64,000 nucleotides of DNA, from NCBI RefSeq assembly GCF_003985155.1, contig NZ_ML133696.1, positions 163,876-227,875 on the forward strand. Reading direction: 5' to 3'. Made by a program: the position numbers and the translations under genes. The notes beneath the pieces were generated by a model. It was not told where the DNA came from and made no database searches. It worked only from the letters and a program-made list of their open reading frames with translations. Positions 15,711 through 26,974 of this stretch are shown piece by piece; positions within the stretch are counted from its first letter, which is position 1; every line of letters begins with the position of its first letter. The DNA is from Rhizobium vallis. Lineage in GTDB: Bacteria; Pseudomonadota; Alphaproteobacteria; Rhizobiales; Rhizobiaceae.

Positions 15711-16943
15711 ATGAAGAAGTCTCTTGCAGAACGCTTGGCCATTCTTTCCGACGCCGCCAAATATGACGCCTCCTGTGCTTCCAGCGGCACGGTGAAACGC
15801 GATTCGAGCGCCAGCGGCGGGCTCGGTTCGACCGAGGGATCGGGCATCTGTCATGCCTATGCTCCGGACGGGCGCTGCATTTCGCTTCTGAAGATCCTGC
15901 TGACCAATTTCTGCATCTACGACTGCGCCTATTGCATCAATCGCTCGTCGAGCAATGTCGAGCGGGCGCGTTTTACGGCCGAAGAGGTGATCTGGCTGAC
16001 GCTGGAATTCTACCGCCGCAACTATATCGAAGGCCTCTTCCTTTCCTCCGGCATCATTCGCTCGTCCGACTACACGATGGAGGAGATGGTCCGCATCGTC
16101 CGCGAACTGCGCATGACGCATAATTTCCGCGGTTACATCCATCTGAAGGCGATCCCGGAGGCGTCGCCAGGCCTGATCGAGGAGGCGGGGCTTCATGCCG
16201 ACAGGCTGTCGCTCAATATCGAGCTGCCGACGGATAAAGGGATCACCCGCTTCGCGCCGGAGAAGAAGCCTGCGAATATCCGCCGGTCGATGGGCGATCT
16301 CAGGCTGAAGATCGAGGCGGCCGGGGAACCGACGCTCAAAACCAGGAAACGCCAGCGTTTTGTCCCGGCCGGTCAGAGCACGCAGATGATCGTCGGCGCC
16401 GATGGAGCAAACGACGCGACGATCCTTGCGACCAGCGGCCGCCTTTACAGCAGCTACGGCCTCCGGCGTGTCTATTATTCCGCCTTCAGCCCTATTCCCG
16501 ACGCTTCGAAGAACCTGCCGCTCATCAAGCCGCCGCTGATGCGCGAACATCGGCTCTATCAGGCCGACTGGCTCTATCGGTTCTACGGTTTCGGCATCGA
16601 GGAGATCACCGCGAACCAGGCGGGCGGCATGCTCGACCTGGACCTCGATCCGAAGCTTGCCTGGGCGCTTGCCAACCGGGGCGACTTCCCCGTCGATGTG
16701 AACCGCGCCGATCGGGAGACGTTGCTGCGTGTGCCGGGTCTCGGCACCCGGACGGTCAAGGCGATCGTTTCGGCGCGCCGTTTTCGCCGCCTGCGGCTCG
16801 ACGATCTCTCGCGGCTCGGCGTTTCGATCAGGAAGGTTCAATCCTTCATTTCAGCGGAAGGCTGGTCGCCGCGGCGGCTGATCGACCGCCCGGATCTGCG
16901 CGCCATGTTCGAGCCGCAGCCTGAACAATTGTCGTTGCTGTGA
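15711..16943 (+). CDS. Radical SAM protein of the UdgX-linked putative DNA modification/repair family
   Basis: This 410-aa radical SAM enzyme begins MKKSLAERLAILSDAAKYDASC. The 4Fe-4S motif CxxxCxxC is Cys68, Cys72 and Cys75 (CIYDCAYC). A helix-hairpin-helix region (VNRADRETLLRVPGLGTRTVKAI, about residues 337-359) near the C-terminus suggests DNA binding. It belongs to the family defined by linkage to a UDG-like protein; no reaction is established. The ATG at 15711 is preferred to a GTG at 15699 because the family starts there and the LexA-type box sits directly upstream. Its stop overlaps the next start (TGATG), so translation is coupled to UdgX. Regulation by LexA is inferred from the box. 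Confidence 0.9.
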   Translation: MKKSLAERLAILSDAAKYDASCASSGTVKRDSSASGGLGSTEGSGICHAYAPDGRCISLLKILLTNFCIYDCAYCINRSSSNVERARFTAEEVIWLTLEFYRRNYIEGLFLSSGIIRSSDYTMEEMVRIVRELRMTHNFRGYIHLKAIPEASPGLIEEAGLHADRLSLNIELPTDKGITRFAPEKKPANIRRSMGDLRLKIEAAGEPTLKTRKRQRFVPAGQSTQMIVGADGANDATILATSGRLYSSYGLRRVYYSAFSPIPDASKNLPLIKPPLMREHRLYQADWLYRFYGFGIEEITANQAGGMLDLDLDPKLAWALANRGDFPVDVNRADRETLLRVPGLGTRTVKAIVSARRFRRLRLDDLSRLGVSIRKVQSFISAEGWSPRRLIDRPDLRAMFEPQPEQLSLL

Positions 16944-18397
16944 TGCGCCGGGTCGTGCTTGCCGGACGCGGGGAGCTTGCCGAATGGCGCGATGCCGCAC
17001 GCGCCCTGGCGGCCGCCGGCATATTGCCTGATGAGATCGATTGGCGTGAGAAAAGCGCGGAGGCCGATCTGTCGTTTCAAAGTGACGCGATGCCACCGGC
17101 GCCTGCGAAGGCCCGCAGGCAGATGACCGTGCCGCCCGGCTTCATCGAGCTTGCGGAGATCGTTCTCTGCCATTCCGATCCGGCGCGGTTTGCCCTGCTT
17201 TACCGGCTGTTGTGGCGGCTGCAACTGGACCGGCAATTGCTCGAAGTAGCCTCCGACGAGGACGTCGTGCGTGCCCGCCTGTTGGCGAAAAGCGTTCGGC
17301 GCGACGCGCACAAGATGACGGCCTTCGTCCGCTTCAAGGAGATCGGCGCGGTCTCCGCAGGCCGCCGGAAATTCCTCGCCTGGTTCGAACCGGACCACCA
17401 CATCGTCAGGCGCACGGCTCCCTTCTTCCAGCGGCGTTTTACCGACATGGACTGGCTGATCGCCACGCCGAAGGGATCGGCCGCCTGGGACGGGGAGCGA
17501 CTGACGATCACCGACGAGGCGTGCGAAAAGCCCAATCTCACCGATGCAACGGACGAACTCTGGCGGACCTATTATGCCAACATCTTCAATCCGGCGCGGT
17601 TGAAGGTGAAGGCGATGCAGGCGGAGATGCCGAAAAAATACTGGAAGAACCTGCCGGAGGCCGATCTCATTCCGGGGCTGATTGCCTCGGCGGAAAGCAA
17701 GGTGCGGGAGATGGCCGCGCGGGAGGCGACGCAATCGCTGCCCTTTCACGACCGGCTGCAGGAAGCTGCGCGCAGCCTTCCCGCCGAACCCCAGGCTCCC
17801 GCGGGCACATTGGTAGCACTGCGCGCGGGAGCCGCCGTCTGCACGCGTTGCCCGCTTCACGCCCATGCGACCCAGACGGTATTCGGGGAGGGGCCTGATG
17901 ATGCGAAAGTGATGTTCGTCGGTGAGCAGCCGGGCGACCAGGAGGATATTGCAGGGCGTCCTTTTGTCGGCCCCGCCGGCAGGCTTCTCGATCAGGTGAT
18001 ATCAGAGGCCGGCATCGACCGTTCGACACTCTACGTCACCAACGCCGTCAAACATTTCAAATACGAGCCGCGCGGCAAGCGGCGCATTCACCAGAGGCCT
18101 AATATGGGCGAGGTCAAGCATTGCCGCTGGTGGCTCGATCAGGAGCTGGCGTTCGTCAAGCCGAAGCTGGTCGTCGCCATGGGCGCGACGGCGCTTGCGG
18201 CGTTGACCGATATGAAAGAACGCCTGCAGGATGTCAGGGGAAGAGCAATGCCGATCGAAGGAGGGCGCACGCTTTTCGTCACCGTGCATCCATCCTATCT
18301 GCTGCGCATTCCGGACGAGCGGCTGAAAACGGAAGAGCTGGCGCAGTTTCGCGATGATATGCTGAAAATTCAGCGGCTTATCGCATCAGCCGGATAA
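16943..18397 (+). CDS. UdgX family uracil-DNA binding protein with N-terminal DUF4130 domain
   Basis: This 484-aa two-domain protein has an N-terminal DUF4130-type region (about residues 1-245) and a C-terminal family-4-like uracil-DNA glycosylase domain. The latter carries GEQPGDQEDIAGRPFVGPAG and the diagnostic UdgX loop KRRIHQRP, with His383. In studied UdgX proteins this histidine attacks the sugar after uracil excision and leaves a covalent protein-DNA adduct resistant to release. The Cys pattern CTRCPLH suggests the usual Fe-S cluster. It is coupled to the radical SAM gene by a one-base stop/start overlap and shares its LexA-type box. The joint function is unknown, probably uracil or abasic-site handling during the SOS response. 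Confidence 0.9.
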   Translation: MRRVVLAGRGELAEWRDAARALAAAGILPDEIDWREKSAEADLSFQSDAMPPAPAKARRQMTVPPGFIELAEIVLCHSDPARFALLYRLLWRLQLDRQLLEVASDEDVVRARLLAKSVRRDAHKMTAFVRFKEIGAVSAGRRKFLAWFEPDHHIVRRTAPFFQRRFTDMDWLIATPKGSAAWDGERLTITDEACEKPNLTDATDELWRTYYANIFNPARLKVKAMQAEMPKKYWKNLPEADLIPGLIASAESKVREMAAREATQSLPFHDRLQEAARSLPAEPQAPAGTLVALRAGAAVCTRCPLHAHATQTVFGEGPDDAKVMFVGEQPGDQEDIAGRPFVGPAGRLLDQVISEAGIDRSTLYVTNAVKHFKYEPRGKRRIHQRPNMGEVKHCRWWLDQELAFVKPKLVVAMGATALAALTDMKERLQDVRGRAMPIEGGRTLFVTVHPSYLLRIPDERLKTEELAQFRDDMLKIQRLIASAG

Positions 18398-18415
18398 AGA
18401 GATTCCGGCTGATGC
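18383..18415. terminator. Inverted repeat between convergent udgX-like gene and carB
   Basis: An 11-bp perfect inverted repeat GCATCAGCCGG/CCGGCTGATGC with an 11-base loop containing the UdgX stop codon. It lacks a clear T tract, so termination activity is uncertain. Confidence 0.5.
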
Positions 18416-18452
18416 CGCGCCACCACCCATTGTGCGATGGCGCTTTCTATTC

Positions 18453-21941
<3,489 letters not shown>

Positions 21942-22112
21942 GGGCGATATCCGTTTTCTAGCTGCGCAAAAAGCCGGCCAGGGTGGGAGATCACCAGGTC
22001 GGGTCGCGCATTGAGGTCTTTTCAGGCTAGAAGCGGCTTATAGGCAAATGTTTTTGCAAACGGAACCCCATAAATCACGGAATCGACAGGAATCCCGACA
22101 TGGCGTGAAAGG

Positions 22113-23141
22113 CTATTTTCGGTCGGGCACGACGAGCACCCGGATTTCGCCGCCGCGCGCCGGATTGATGATCGCATCAGGCGCTTCGGAGAGACCGATC
22201 CGCCTTGAGATCAGTGGCTCGATCTTGACCCTGCCGGAGGCGATGAGATCGGCGGCGCGGCCATGGGTGAAAGGGTTGACGAAGGAGCCTGTCAGCCTGA
22301 CCTCGCGAAAAAGCAGGTCGAAGGGCTCGATCTCGATCATCGCACCCTGCGCCATGACGCCGAGGATGACGGCGGTGCCGCCGCGCCGGGCAAGCCGGGG
22401 CGCCTGCTGCATCGTCTCGGTGACGCCAGCACATTCGAAAACGACATCGGCGCCGCCAGGCAGCAGTCCGTCTTCGGCCGTGATCCGGGCAATGACATCG
22501 CCGTCGCCTGGATTGGCTGTTGCGGTGGCGCCGAGGCTTTCGGCCAGCCGGCGTTTTTCGGCGCTTCGCGTGACCAGCACGATGCGGGTCGCGCCCGCAA
22601 GCCTTGCCAGCTGAACCGTGAGCAGGCCGATGACGCCGCCCCCGAGCACGATGGCAGAGGAGCCCGCCTGCAGCCCGCCGAGATCGACGCCGTGAATGCA
22701 GCAGGCGAGCGGCTCGCAGAAGGCGCCGTGAAGCGGATCGAGATCACCGGGCAGCGCGAAGGCCTGGCTTTGCGGCATCGAGACGTAATCGGCGAAACCG
22801 CCGTCGCGGTGGATGCCGATCGCCTGCAGCTTCCGGCAGAGATTGACGCGGCCGCGCCGGCACTCCTCGCAACGGCCACAAGAAATGTTGGGATCGCCGG
22901 TCACGCGCATGCCGGGGCGGAAATCGGTCACCCCAGCCCCGACCGCCTCGACGATCCCTGCGAATTCATGGCCGAGCGTTACCGGCGCTTTTGAGGGAAA
23001 CTCGCCATGAAAGATATGGCGGTCGGTACCGCAGATGCCGCAGGCTTCGACACGGACCAGCAATTCGCCCGGGCCGGGCGCCGGCCTTTCAACCTCGCAG
23101 AGCTGCAATTTTCCTGTTGCTTCCAGGCGTACGGCCTTCAT
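22113..23141 (-). CDS. Zinc-dependent alcohol dehydrogenase (MDR superfamily)
   Basis: This 342-aa medium-chain dehydrogenase has the catalytic zinc region CGICGTDRHIFHGEFPSKAP, the GHEFAGIVE helix, a structural zinc cluster of four Cys (CGRCEECRRGRVNLC), and a Rossmann motif GGGVIGLLTVQLARLAGA. It resembles sorbitol, threonine or galactitol-type dehydrogenases; the substrate is unknown. The ATG at 23141 (MKAVRLEATGK) is chosen because GGAGG lies about eight bases upstream, whereas the ATG at 23147 is too close to it. It stands alone between carB and the LytTR gene. Confidence 0.9.
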   Translation of the reverse strand: MKAVRLEATGKLQLCEVERPAPGPGELLVRVEACGICGTDRHIFHGEFPSKAPVTLGHEFAGIVEAVGAGVTDFRPGMRVTGDPNISCGRCEECRRGRVNLCRKLQAIGIHRDGGFADYVSMPQSQAFALPGDLDPLHGAFCEPLACCIHGVDLGGLQAGSSAIVLGGGVIGLLTVQLARLAGATRIVLVTRSAEKRRLAESLGATATANPGDGDVIARITAEDGLLPGGADVVFECAGVTETMQQAPRLARRGGTAVILGVMAQGAMIEIEPFDLLFREVRLTGSFVNPFTHGRAADLIASGRVKIEPLISRRIGLSEAPDAIINPARGGEIRVLVVPDRK

Positions 23142-23220
23142 CGGCATTTCCTCCCGCATTCTCCTCTTGGTTCAGGAAGAGCGAAATCGGGAGTCCCGTC
23201 AAGCGTTTGGCAGCTCTTCC

Positions 23221-23997
23221 TTACGTGAAGCGGCGGCGCACTTCCTCGGTATAGCTGCGGCTGACCGGGATTTCCGTGCCGTCGCGGGTAAGGATCGTGA
23301 GCCTGCCATTGTCACGTTTGACACCCTCGACATGGGCGTCGGCCACCCAGTGCGAGCGATGGACGCGAAGGCCTGATGTTGAGGCGGTTTCCTTCAGCGC
23401 ATCGGCGAAACGCAGGAGCACCAGTTCGCGCCCGCGGCTCGTCACCACCTCGGTATAATGATCGCGAACGGAGATGCGCAGCAGCGGGCCGCGGTTCTCA
23501 GGCTTCAGCCGGTCGAGGATCGAGGCGTCGGGATGGTTTTCCTCAGGTGCCGCAGCCTCGGCGATTTTTTCGCTCATCGCCATGTAACTCAAAAAACAGA
23601 AGAGGCCGCAGAGCGGTACCGAGAAAAGCGCGCGCCACAGGCCGCTTTCCAGCGTGGTCGCTTCGCCGGTGAAGGCATAGTCGACAAGGCCGATGGCAAA
23701 ACCGATCGGCAGCGCGGCGGCGAGCGCGCCGGCCATCATGCGCGCGAACATCGAAACGATTATTCCCTGCAGCAGCCTTTCGGCGATGATCGCGCAGAGG
23801 ATGGCGATTGACCAAGCGAGCGCATGTAGGCTCAGCCAATAGGCAAGGCGTTCGCCGAAGGCCATGCGCTCCATCGTGCCGTAGGGGCCGGTGAGGGCAA
23901 AGAGCAGGACTATCGCGGTGAAGGTTCCCCAGAAGCGCCAGGAATGGAGAAAGACCTGCAATTCGCGAAGCGTGGATTGCAAGAAAGGGTGATTCAC
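23221..23997 (-). CDS. Membrane-anchored LytTR-family DNA-binding regulator
   Basis: This 258-aa protein has about four N-terminal transmembrane helices (for example WRFWGTFTAIVLLFALTG and LSLHALAWSIAILCAIIAE) and a C-terminal LytTR domain (about residues 160-258). The latter contains the typical ISVRDHYTEVVT strand and LRVHRSHWVADAHVEGV segment. LytTR domains bind DNA through beta strands, so this is a membrane-tethered one-component regulator. The start is GTG at 23997 preceded by AGGAAAA. It is divergent from a DUF2306 membrane protein gene at 24036, its likely target; the signal sensed is unknown. Confidence 0.88.
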   Translation of the reverse strand: MNHPFLQSTLRELQVFLHSWRFWGTFTAIVLLFALTGPYGTMERMAFGERLAYWLSLHALAWSIAILCAIIAERLLQGIIVSMFARMMAGALAAALPIGFAIGLVDYAFTGEATTLESGLWRALFSVPLCGLFCFLSYMAMSEKIAEAAAPEENHPDASILDRLKPENRGPLLRISVRDHYTEVVTSRGRELVLLRFADALKETASTSGLRVHRSHWVADAHVEGVKRDNGRLTILTRDGTEIPVSRSYTEEVRRRFT

Positions 23998-24035
23998 GAA
24001 GTTTTCCTGCCGTTTGCGCGGTTCAGATTGAGGAG

Positions 24036-24575
24036 ATGGAAGTCTTGGCGGAAAGAGAGATCGAATTCAACCGGATGTCGCCCATGACCTTTGAGCCGCT
24101 TTTCGATGCCCCGCTCGCCGTCCAGATCCATGTCGCCACTGTAACGCCGGCCGCACTTCTCGGCGCCTATATTCTGCTCAACCCGAAGGGCACGCCGCTG
24201 CACCGGCTGCTCGGCAAGATCTGGATGGCGCTGATGGTGGTGACGGCGACGTCGAGTTTTTTCATCCACCAGATCAGTCTCATCTACGGGTTCAGCCCGA
24301 TCCATCTTCTGTCGATCGCGACACTGTTCGGCAGCTGGAATGCAGTCGCCGCCGCCCGCCGCGGCGATATCCGCCTGCACAGGCGCATCGTCGGCGGCCT
24401 CTATTTCGGCGGTATCGTACTGGCCGGCCTCTTCACACTCGTGCCCGGCCGGATCATGCACAGGGTCGTCTTTACCGGCGCGGAGTGGTCGGCCGCCTTC
24501 GTCGCGGCACTGATCGGCGCGATCCTGGTTGCGATCGTGCTGCGCAGCAGGCGCGGAGCCCCGATCGCCCGATGA
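24036..24575 (+). CDS. DUF2306 domain-containing membrane protein
   Basis: This 179-aa inner-membrane protein has about five hydrophobic helices and the DUF2306 pattern of conserved histidines (QIHVATVTPAALLG, PLHRLLGKIWM, DIRLHRRIVGGLYFG), suggestive of a heme- or quinone-linked fold, but no activity is known. The ATG at 24036 has AGGAG directly against it, which is too close; an internal ATG at 24075 (MSPMTFEPLFD) may be the real start. It is divergent from the LytTR regulator, and paired genes of this kind suggest dedicated control. Confidence 0.8.
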   Translation: MEVLAEREIEFNRMSPMTFEPLFDAPLAVQIHVATVTPAALLGAYILLNPKGTPLHRLLGKIWMALMVVTATSSFFIHQISLIYGFSPIHLLSIATLFGSWNAVAAARRGDIRLHRRIVGGLYFGGIVLAGLFTLVPGRIMHRVVFTGAEWSAAFVAALIGAILVAIVLRSRRGAPIAR

Positions 24576-24652
24576 AGCCGCTGGAATTCCATCCGTCGAC
24601 GGATATATAGATTCCTTGAGCGCAAGCACGGGAATTGCCGGGGAGAACTGAG

Positions 24653-25576
24653 ATGGAATGGAAAGGCCGGCGTCAGTCCGACAATGTCGAGGATCGTCGT
24701 GGCGACCCGACGAGCGGGGGCAGTCCCTTCGGCCGCGGTGGCGGCTTCAATTTTCCCTCCGGCGGCGGGGTTCGCCGGGCCGGCGGCGGCTTGAGCATCG
24801 GCACGATCATCTTCCTCGTCGTCATCTATTTCATCTTCAAGGCGATGGGTATCGACCTGATGCAGGTGCTCGATACCGGTAGCATGTCGAGCGGTCCGGG
24901 CTACGAGCAGAGCCAATCGGGCCCGCGCACGCCCGCCAATGACGAGATGACCGCCTTCGTGCGCACCGTTCTTGCCGAGACCGAGGATACCTGGCACGGC
25001 ATCTTCCAGGCACAGGGCAGGGAGTATGAAGAGCCGCGCCTCGTTCTCTTCTCCGGTCAGACGGAGTCGGCCTGCGGCTTTGCCTCTGCCGCGACCGGGC
25101 CGTTCTATTGCCCTGGAGATCACAAGGTCTATCTCGACACCGCGTTCTTCCAGGAGCTTTCCGACCGGTTCGGCGCATCCGGCGATTTCGCCGAAGCCTA
25201 CGTCGTCTCGCACGAAGTCGGCCATCACGTGCAGAACCTGCTCGGCATCCTGCCGAAGTTCAACCAGGCCCGCCAGCGCATGAGCGAGGAAGAGGCCAAC
25301 AAGATGTCGGTGCGCGTCGAGCTGCAGGCCGATTGCTTCGCCGGCATCTGGGGCAAATATACCCAGCAGAAGGGTATTCTGGAGGCGGGCGACCTCGAAG
25401 AGGCGCTGAACGCCGCCCAGCAGATCGGCGACGATACGCTGCAGAAGCGCTCGCAAGGTTATGTCGTGCCCGAGAGCTTCAACCATGGAACCTCGGCGCA
25501 GCGCGTCAAGTGGTTCAAGCGTGGCTTCGATAGCGGGCAACTGACGGCGTGTGATACCTTCTCCGGGCCGGTTTGA
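24653..25576 (+). CDS. Neutral zinc metallopeptidase (YpfJ/KPN_02809 family)
   Basis: This 307-aa membrane-anchored peptidase candidate has a Gly-rich N-terminus (GRGGGFNFPSGGG) and a single transmembrane helix (LSIGTIIFLVVIYFIFKAM). An external catalytic domain has zinc motif HEVGHH in YVVSHEVGHHVQNLLG and the downstream ELQADCFAGIWG glutamate region. The family is widespread, and its substrates are unknown. The start at 24653 follows GGGAGAA; an upstream TTG at 24635 is less likely. It has no obvious operon partner. Confidence 0.92.
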   Translation: MEWKGRRQSDNVEDRRGDPTSGGSPFGRGGGFNFPSGGGVRRAGGGLSIGTIIFLVVIYFIFKAMGIDLMQVLDTGSMSSGPGYEQSQSGPRTPANDEMTAFVRTVLAETEDTWHGIFQAQGREYEEPRLVLFSGQTESACGFASAATGPFYCPGDHKVYLDTAFFQELSDRFGASGDFAEAYVVSHEVGHHVQNLLGILPKFNQARQRMSEEEANKMSVRVELQADCFAGIWGKYTQQKGILEAGDLEEALNAAQQIGDDTLQKRSQGYVVPESFNHGTSAQRVKWFKRGFDSGQLTACDTFSGPV

Positions 25577-25610
25577 GGTTGCCGGCGTCTGCCGTGTGGC
25601 CCCTTCGAAC

Positions 25611-26603
25611 TTACTTCTCGCTGTCCATATGCTGCAGCATATGTTCCGGATAACGCCCGCCGGCGGCCGCATCCTTCGGGACGGCGCGTTCTATGGCGGC
25701 GAAATCCTCGGGGGATAGTTGCACGGCGCGGGAGCCGAGCGCCTCGGTCAGTCGGTCGCGGCGGCGGGCGCCGATGAGCGGGACGATGTCCTTGCCTTTG
25801 GCGGCGACCCAGGCGATGGCGATCTGGGCGACGGAGACGCTCTTTTCCTCGGCGATCTCGCGCAGCTTTTCCACCAGGGCGAGGTTCTGCTCTACATTGC
25901 CTTCCTGGAAGCGCGGGCTATGGATGCGGAAGTCGCCGGCGGCGGCCTGACCCTTCTGCCAATGGCCGCTGATAAGGCCGCGCGACAGCACGCCGTAAGC
26001 GGTGATCGAGATGCCGAGTTCGCGTGTCGCCGGCAGGATCTTCTCCTCGATGCCGCGCGAAATCAGCGAATATTCGATCTGTAGGTCGACGATCGGGGCA
26101 ACGGCGGCGGCACGGCGGATCGTGTCGGCGCCGACTTCCGACAGGCCGATATGCCTGACATAACCCGCCTTGACCATGTCGGCGATGGCGCCGACCGTAT
26201 CCTCGATCGGCACGTTCGGGTCGAGGCGCGCCGGCCGGTAGATGTCGATATAATCGACGCCGAGGCGCTGCAGCGTATAAGCGAGGAAGTTCTTCACCGC
26301 CACCGGGCGGCCATCGATGCCGCCCCAGCCGCCGACAGGATCGCGCAGCGCTCCGAACTTGACGCTGATGACGGCATTCTCGCGCCGGCGGCCCTTCAGT
26401 GCCTCGCCGATCAACATCTCGTTATGGCCCATGCCGTAGAAGTCGCCGGTGTCGAGCAGGTTGACGCCGGCATCGAGTGCGGCATGGATCGTCGCGATAC
26501 TCTCTTCGCGGTCGGCAGGGCCGTACATGCCCGACATGCCCATGCAGCCGAGGCCGATGGCGGAGACTTCGGGTCCGGTCTTTCCCAAACGATAGGTCTG
26601 CAT
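25611..26603 (-). CDS. Aldo/keto reductase
   Basis: This 330-aa AKR superfamily TIM-barrel oxidoreductase begins MQTYRLGKTGPEVSAIGLGC. The catalytic tetrad is recognisable: Asp in LLDTGDFYGMG, the Tyr in the same segment, Lys in ISVKFG, and a position in the YIDIYRPARL strand where a His normally sits. That His appears replaced (RPARLDP), as in several AKR13-like proteins. It probably uses NADPH on aldehydes. The start at 26603 is preceded by GGAGAAGACA. The upstream region holds palindromes and a decayed LysR gene, the remains of its divergent regulator. Confidence 0.9.
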   Translation of the reverse strand: MQTYRLGKTGPEVSAIGLGCMGMSGMYGPADREESIATIHAALDAGVNLLDTGDFYGMGHNEMLIGEALKGRRRENAVISVKFGALRDPVGGWGGIDGRPVAVKNFLAYTLQRLGVDYIDIYRPARLDPNVPIEDTVGAIADMVKAGYVRHIGLSEVGADTIRRAAAVAPIVDLQIEYSLISRGIEEKILPATRELGISITAYGVLSRGLISGHWQKGQAAAGDFRIHSPRFQEGNVEQNLALVEKLREIAEEKSVSVAQIAIAWVAAKGKDIVPLIGARRRDRLTEALGSRAVQLSPEDFAAIERAVPKDAAAGGRYPEHMLQHMDSEK

Positions 26604-26619
26604 TGTCTTCTCCATCATG

Positions 26620-26660
26620 TGCGCCGTGGCGCGATCTGGCATGTGCGCCGTACGGCGCGG
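26620..26660. promoter_or_regulatory. Repeated palindromes upstream of the aldo/keto reductase
   Basis: Two copies of ATGTGCGCCGT, each followed by a GGCGCG-type arm, lie about 25-55 bp before the reductase start. The second forms a 14-bp palindrome GCGCCGTACGGCGC. They look like operator half-sites of a regulator, plausibly the LysR protein whose remnant lies next to them. Confidence 0.4.
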
Positions 26661-26728
26661 TCGATGCCGTTCTACCGCTTTCGCATTGGCGCGATAATCG
26701 GATGGCATCGCACAGGCTGTGCGGGAGA

Positions 26729-26840
26729 ATGCACAATGAGCGGTCTCCCTTGGGTGATCTGGATGCCTTTGCCGCGATTGCAAGGAGCGCGGTGTTCGCG
26801 CCGCCGCCCGAAAACGCAGGGTGTCCGGATTATCGCTCAG
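26729..26840 (+). pseudogene. Remnant of a LysR family regulator gene (N-terminal fragment, frameshifted)
   Basis: An ATG at 26729 with GGGAGA upstream opens MHNERSPLGDLDAFAAIARS, which is the N-terminal helix of a LysR protein. After about 26790 the match continues in another frame (RGVRAAARKRRVSGLSLS), corresponding to the helix-turn-helix, and then stops. The gene is therefore frameshifted and mostly deleted. LysR genes divergent from aldo/keto reductases are common, which supports the reading. The rest of the 26604-26974 interval shows no other gene. Confidence 0.6.
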
Positions 26841-26974
26841 TGGAAGATCCGGGTAACGAAGGCGTCATCTTCTGCTCGTGTTTGTCTGCCCGCACTTGCG
26901 AAGACGGAGGAGCGGTTCTGTGTTAGCCTTGCTAAACCTACGGATGCGATCTGTGGGAACTACTCGGAGGGCTG

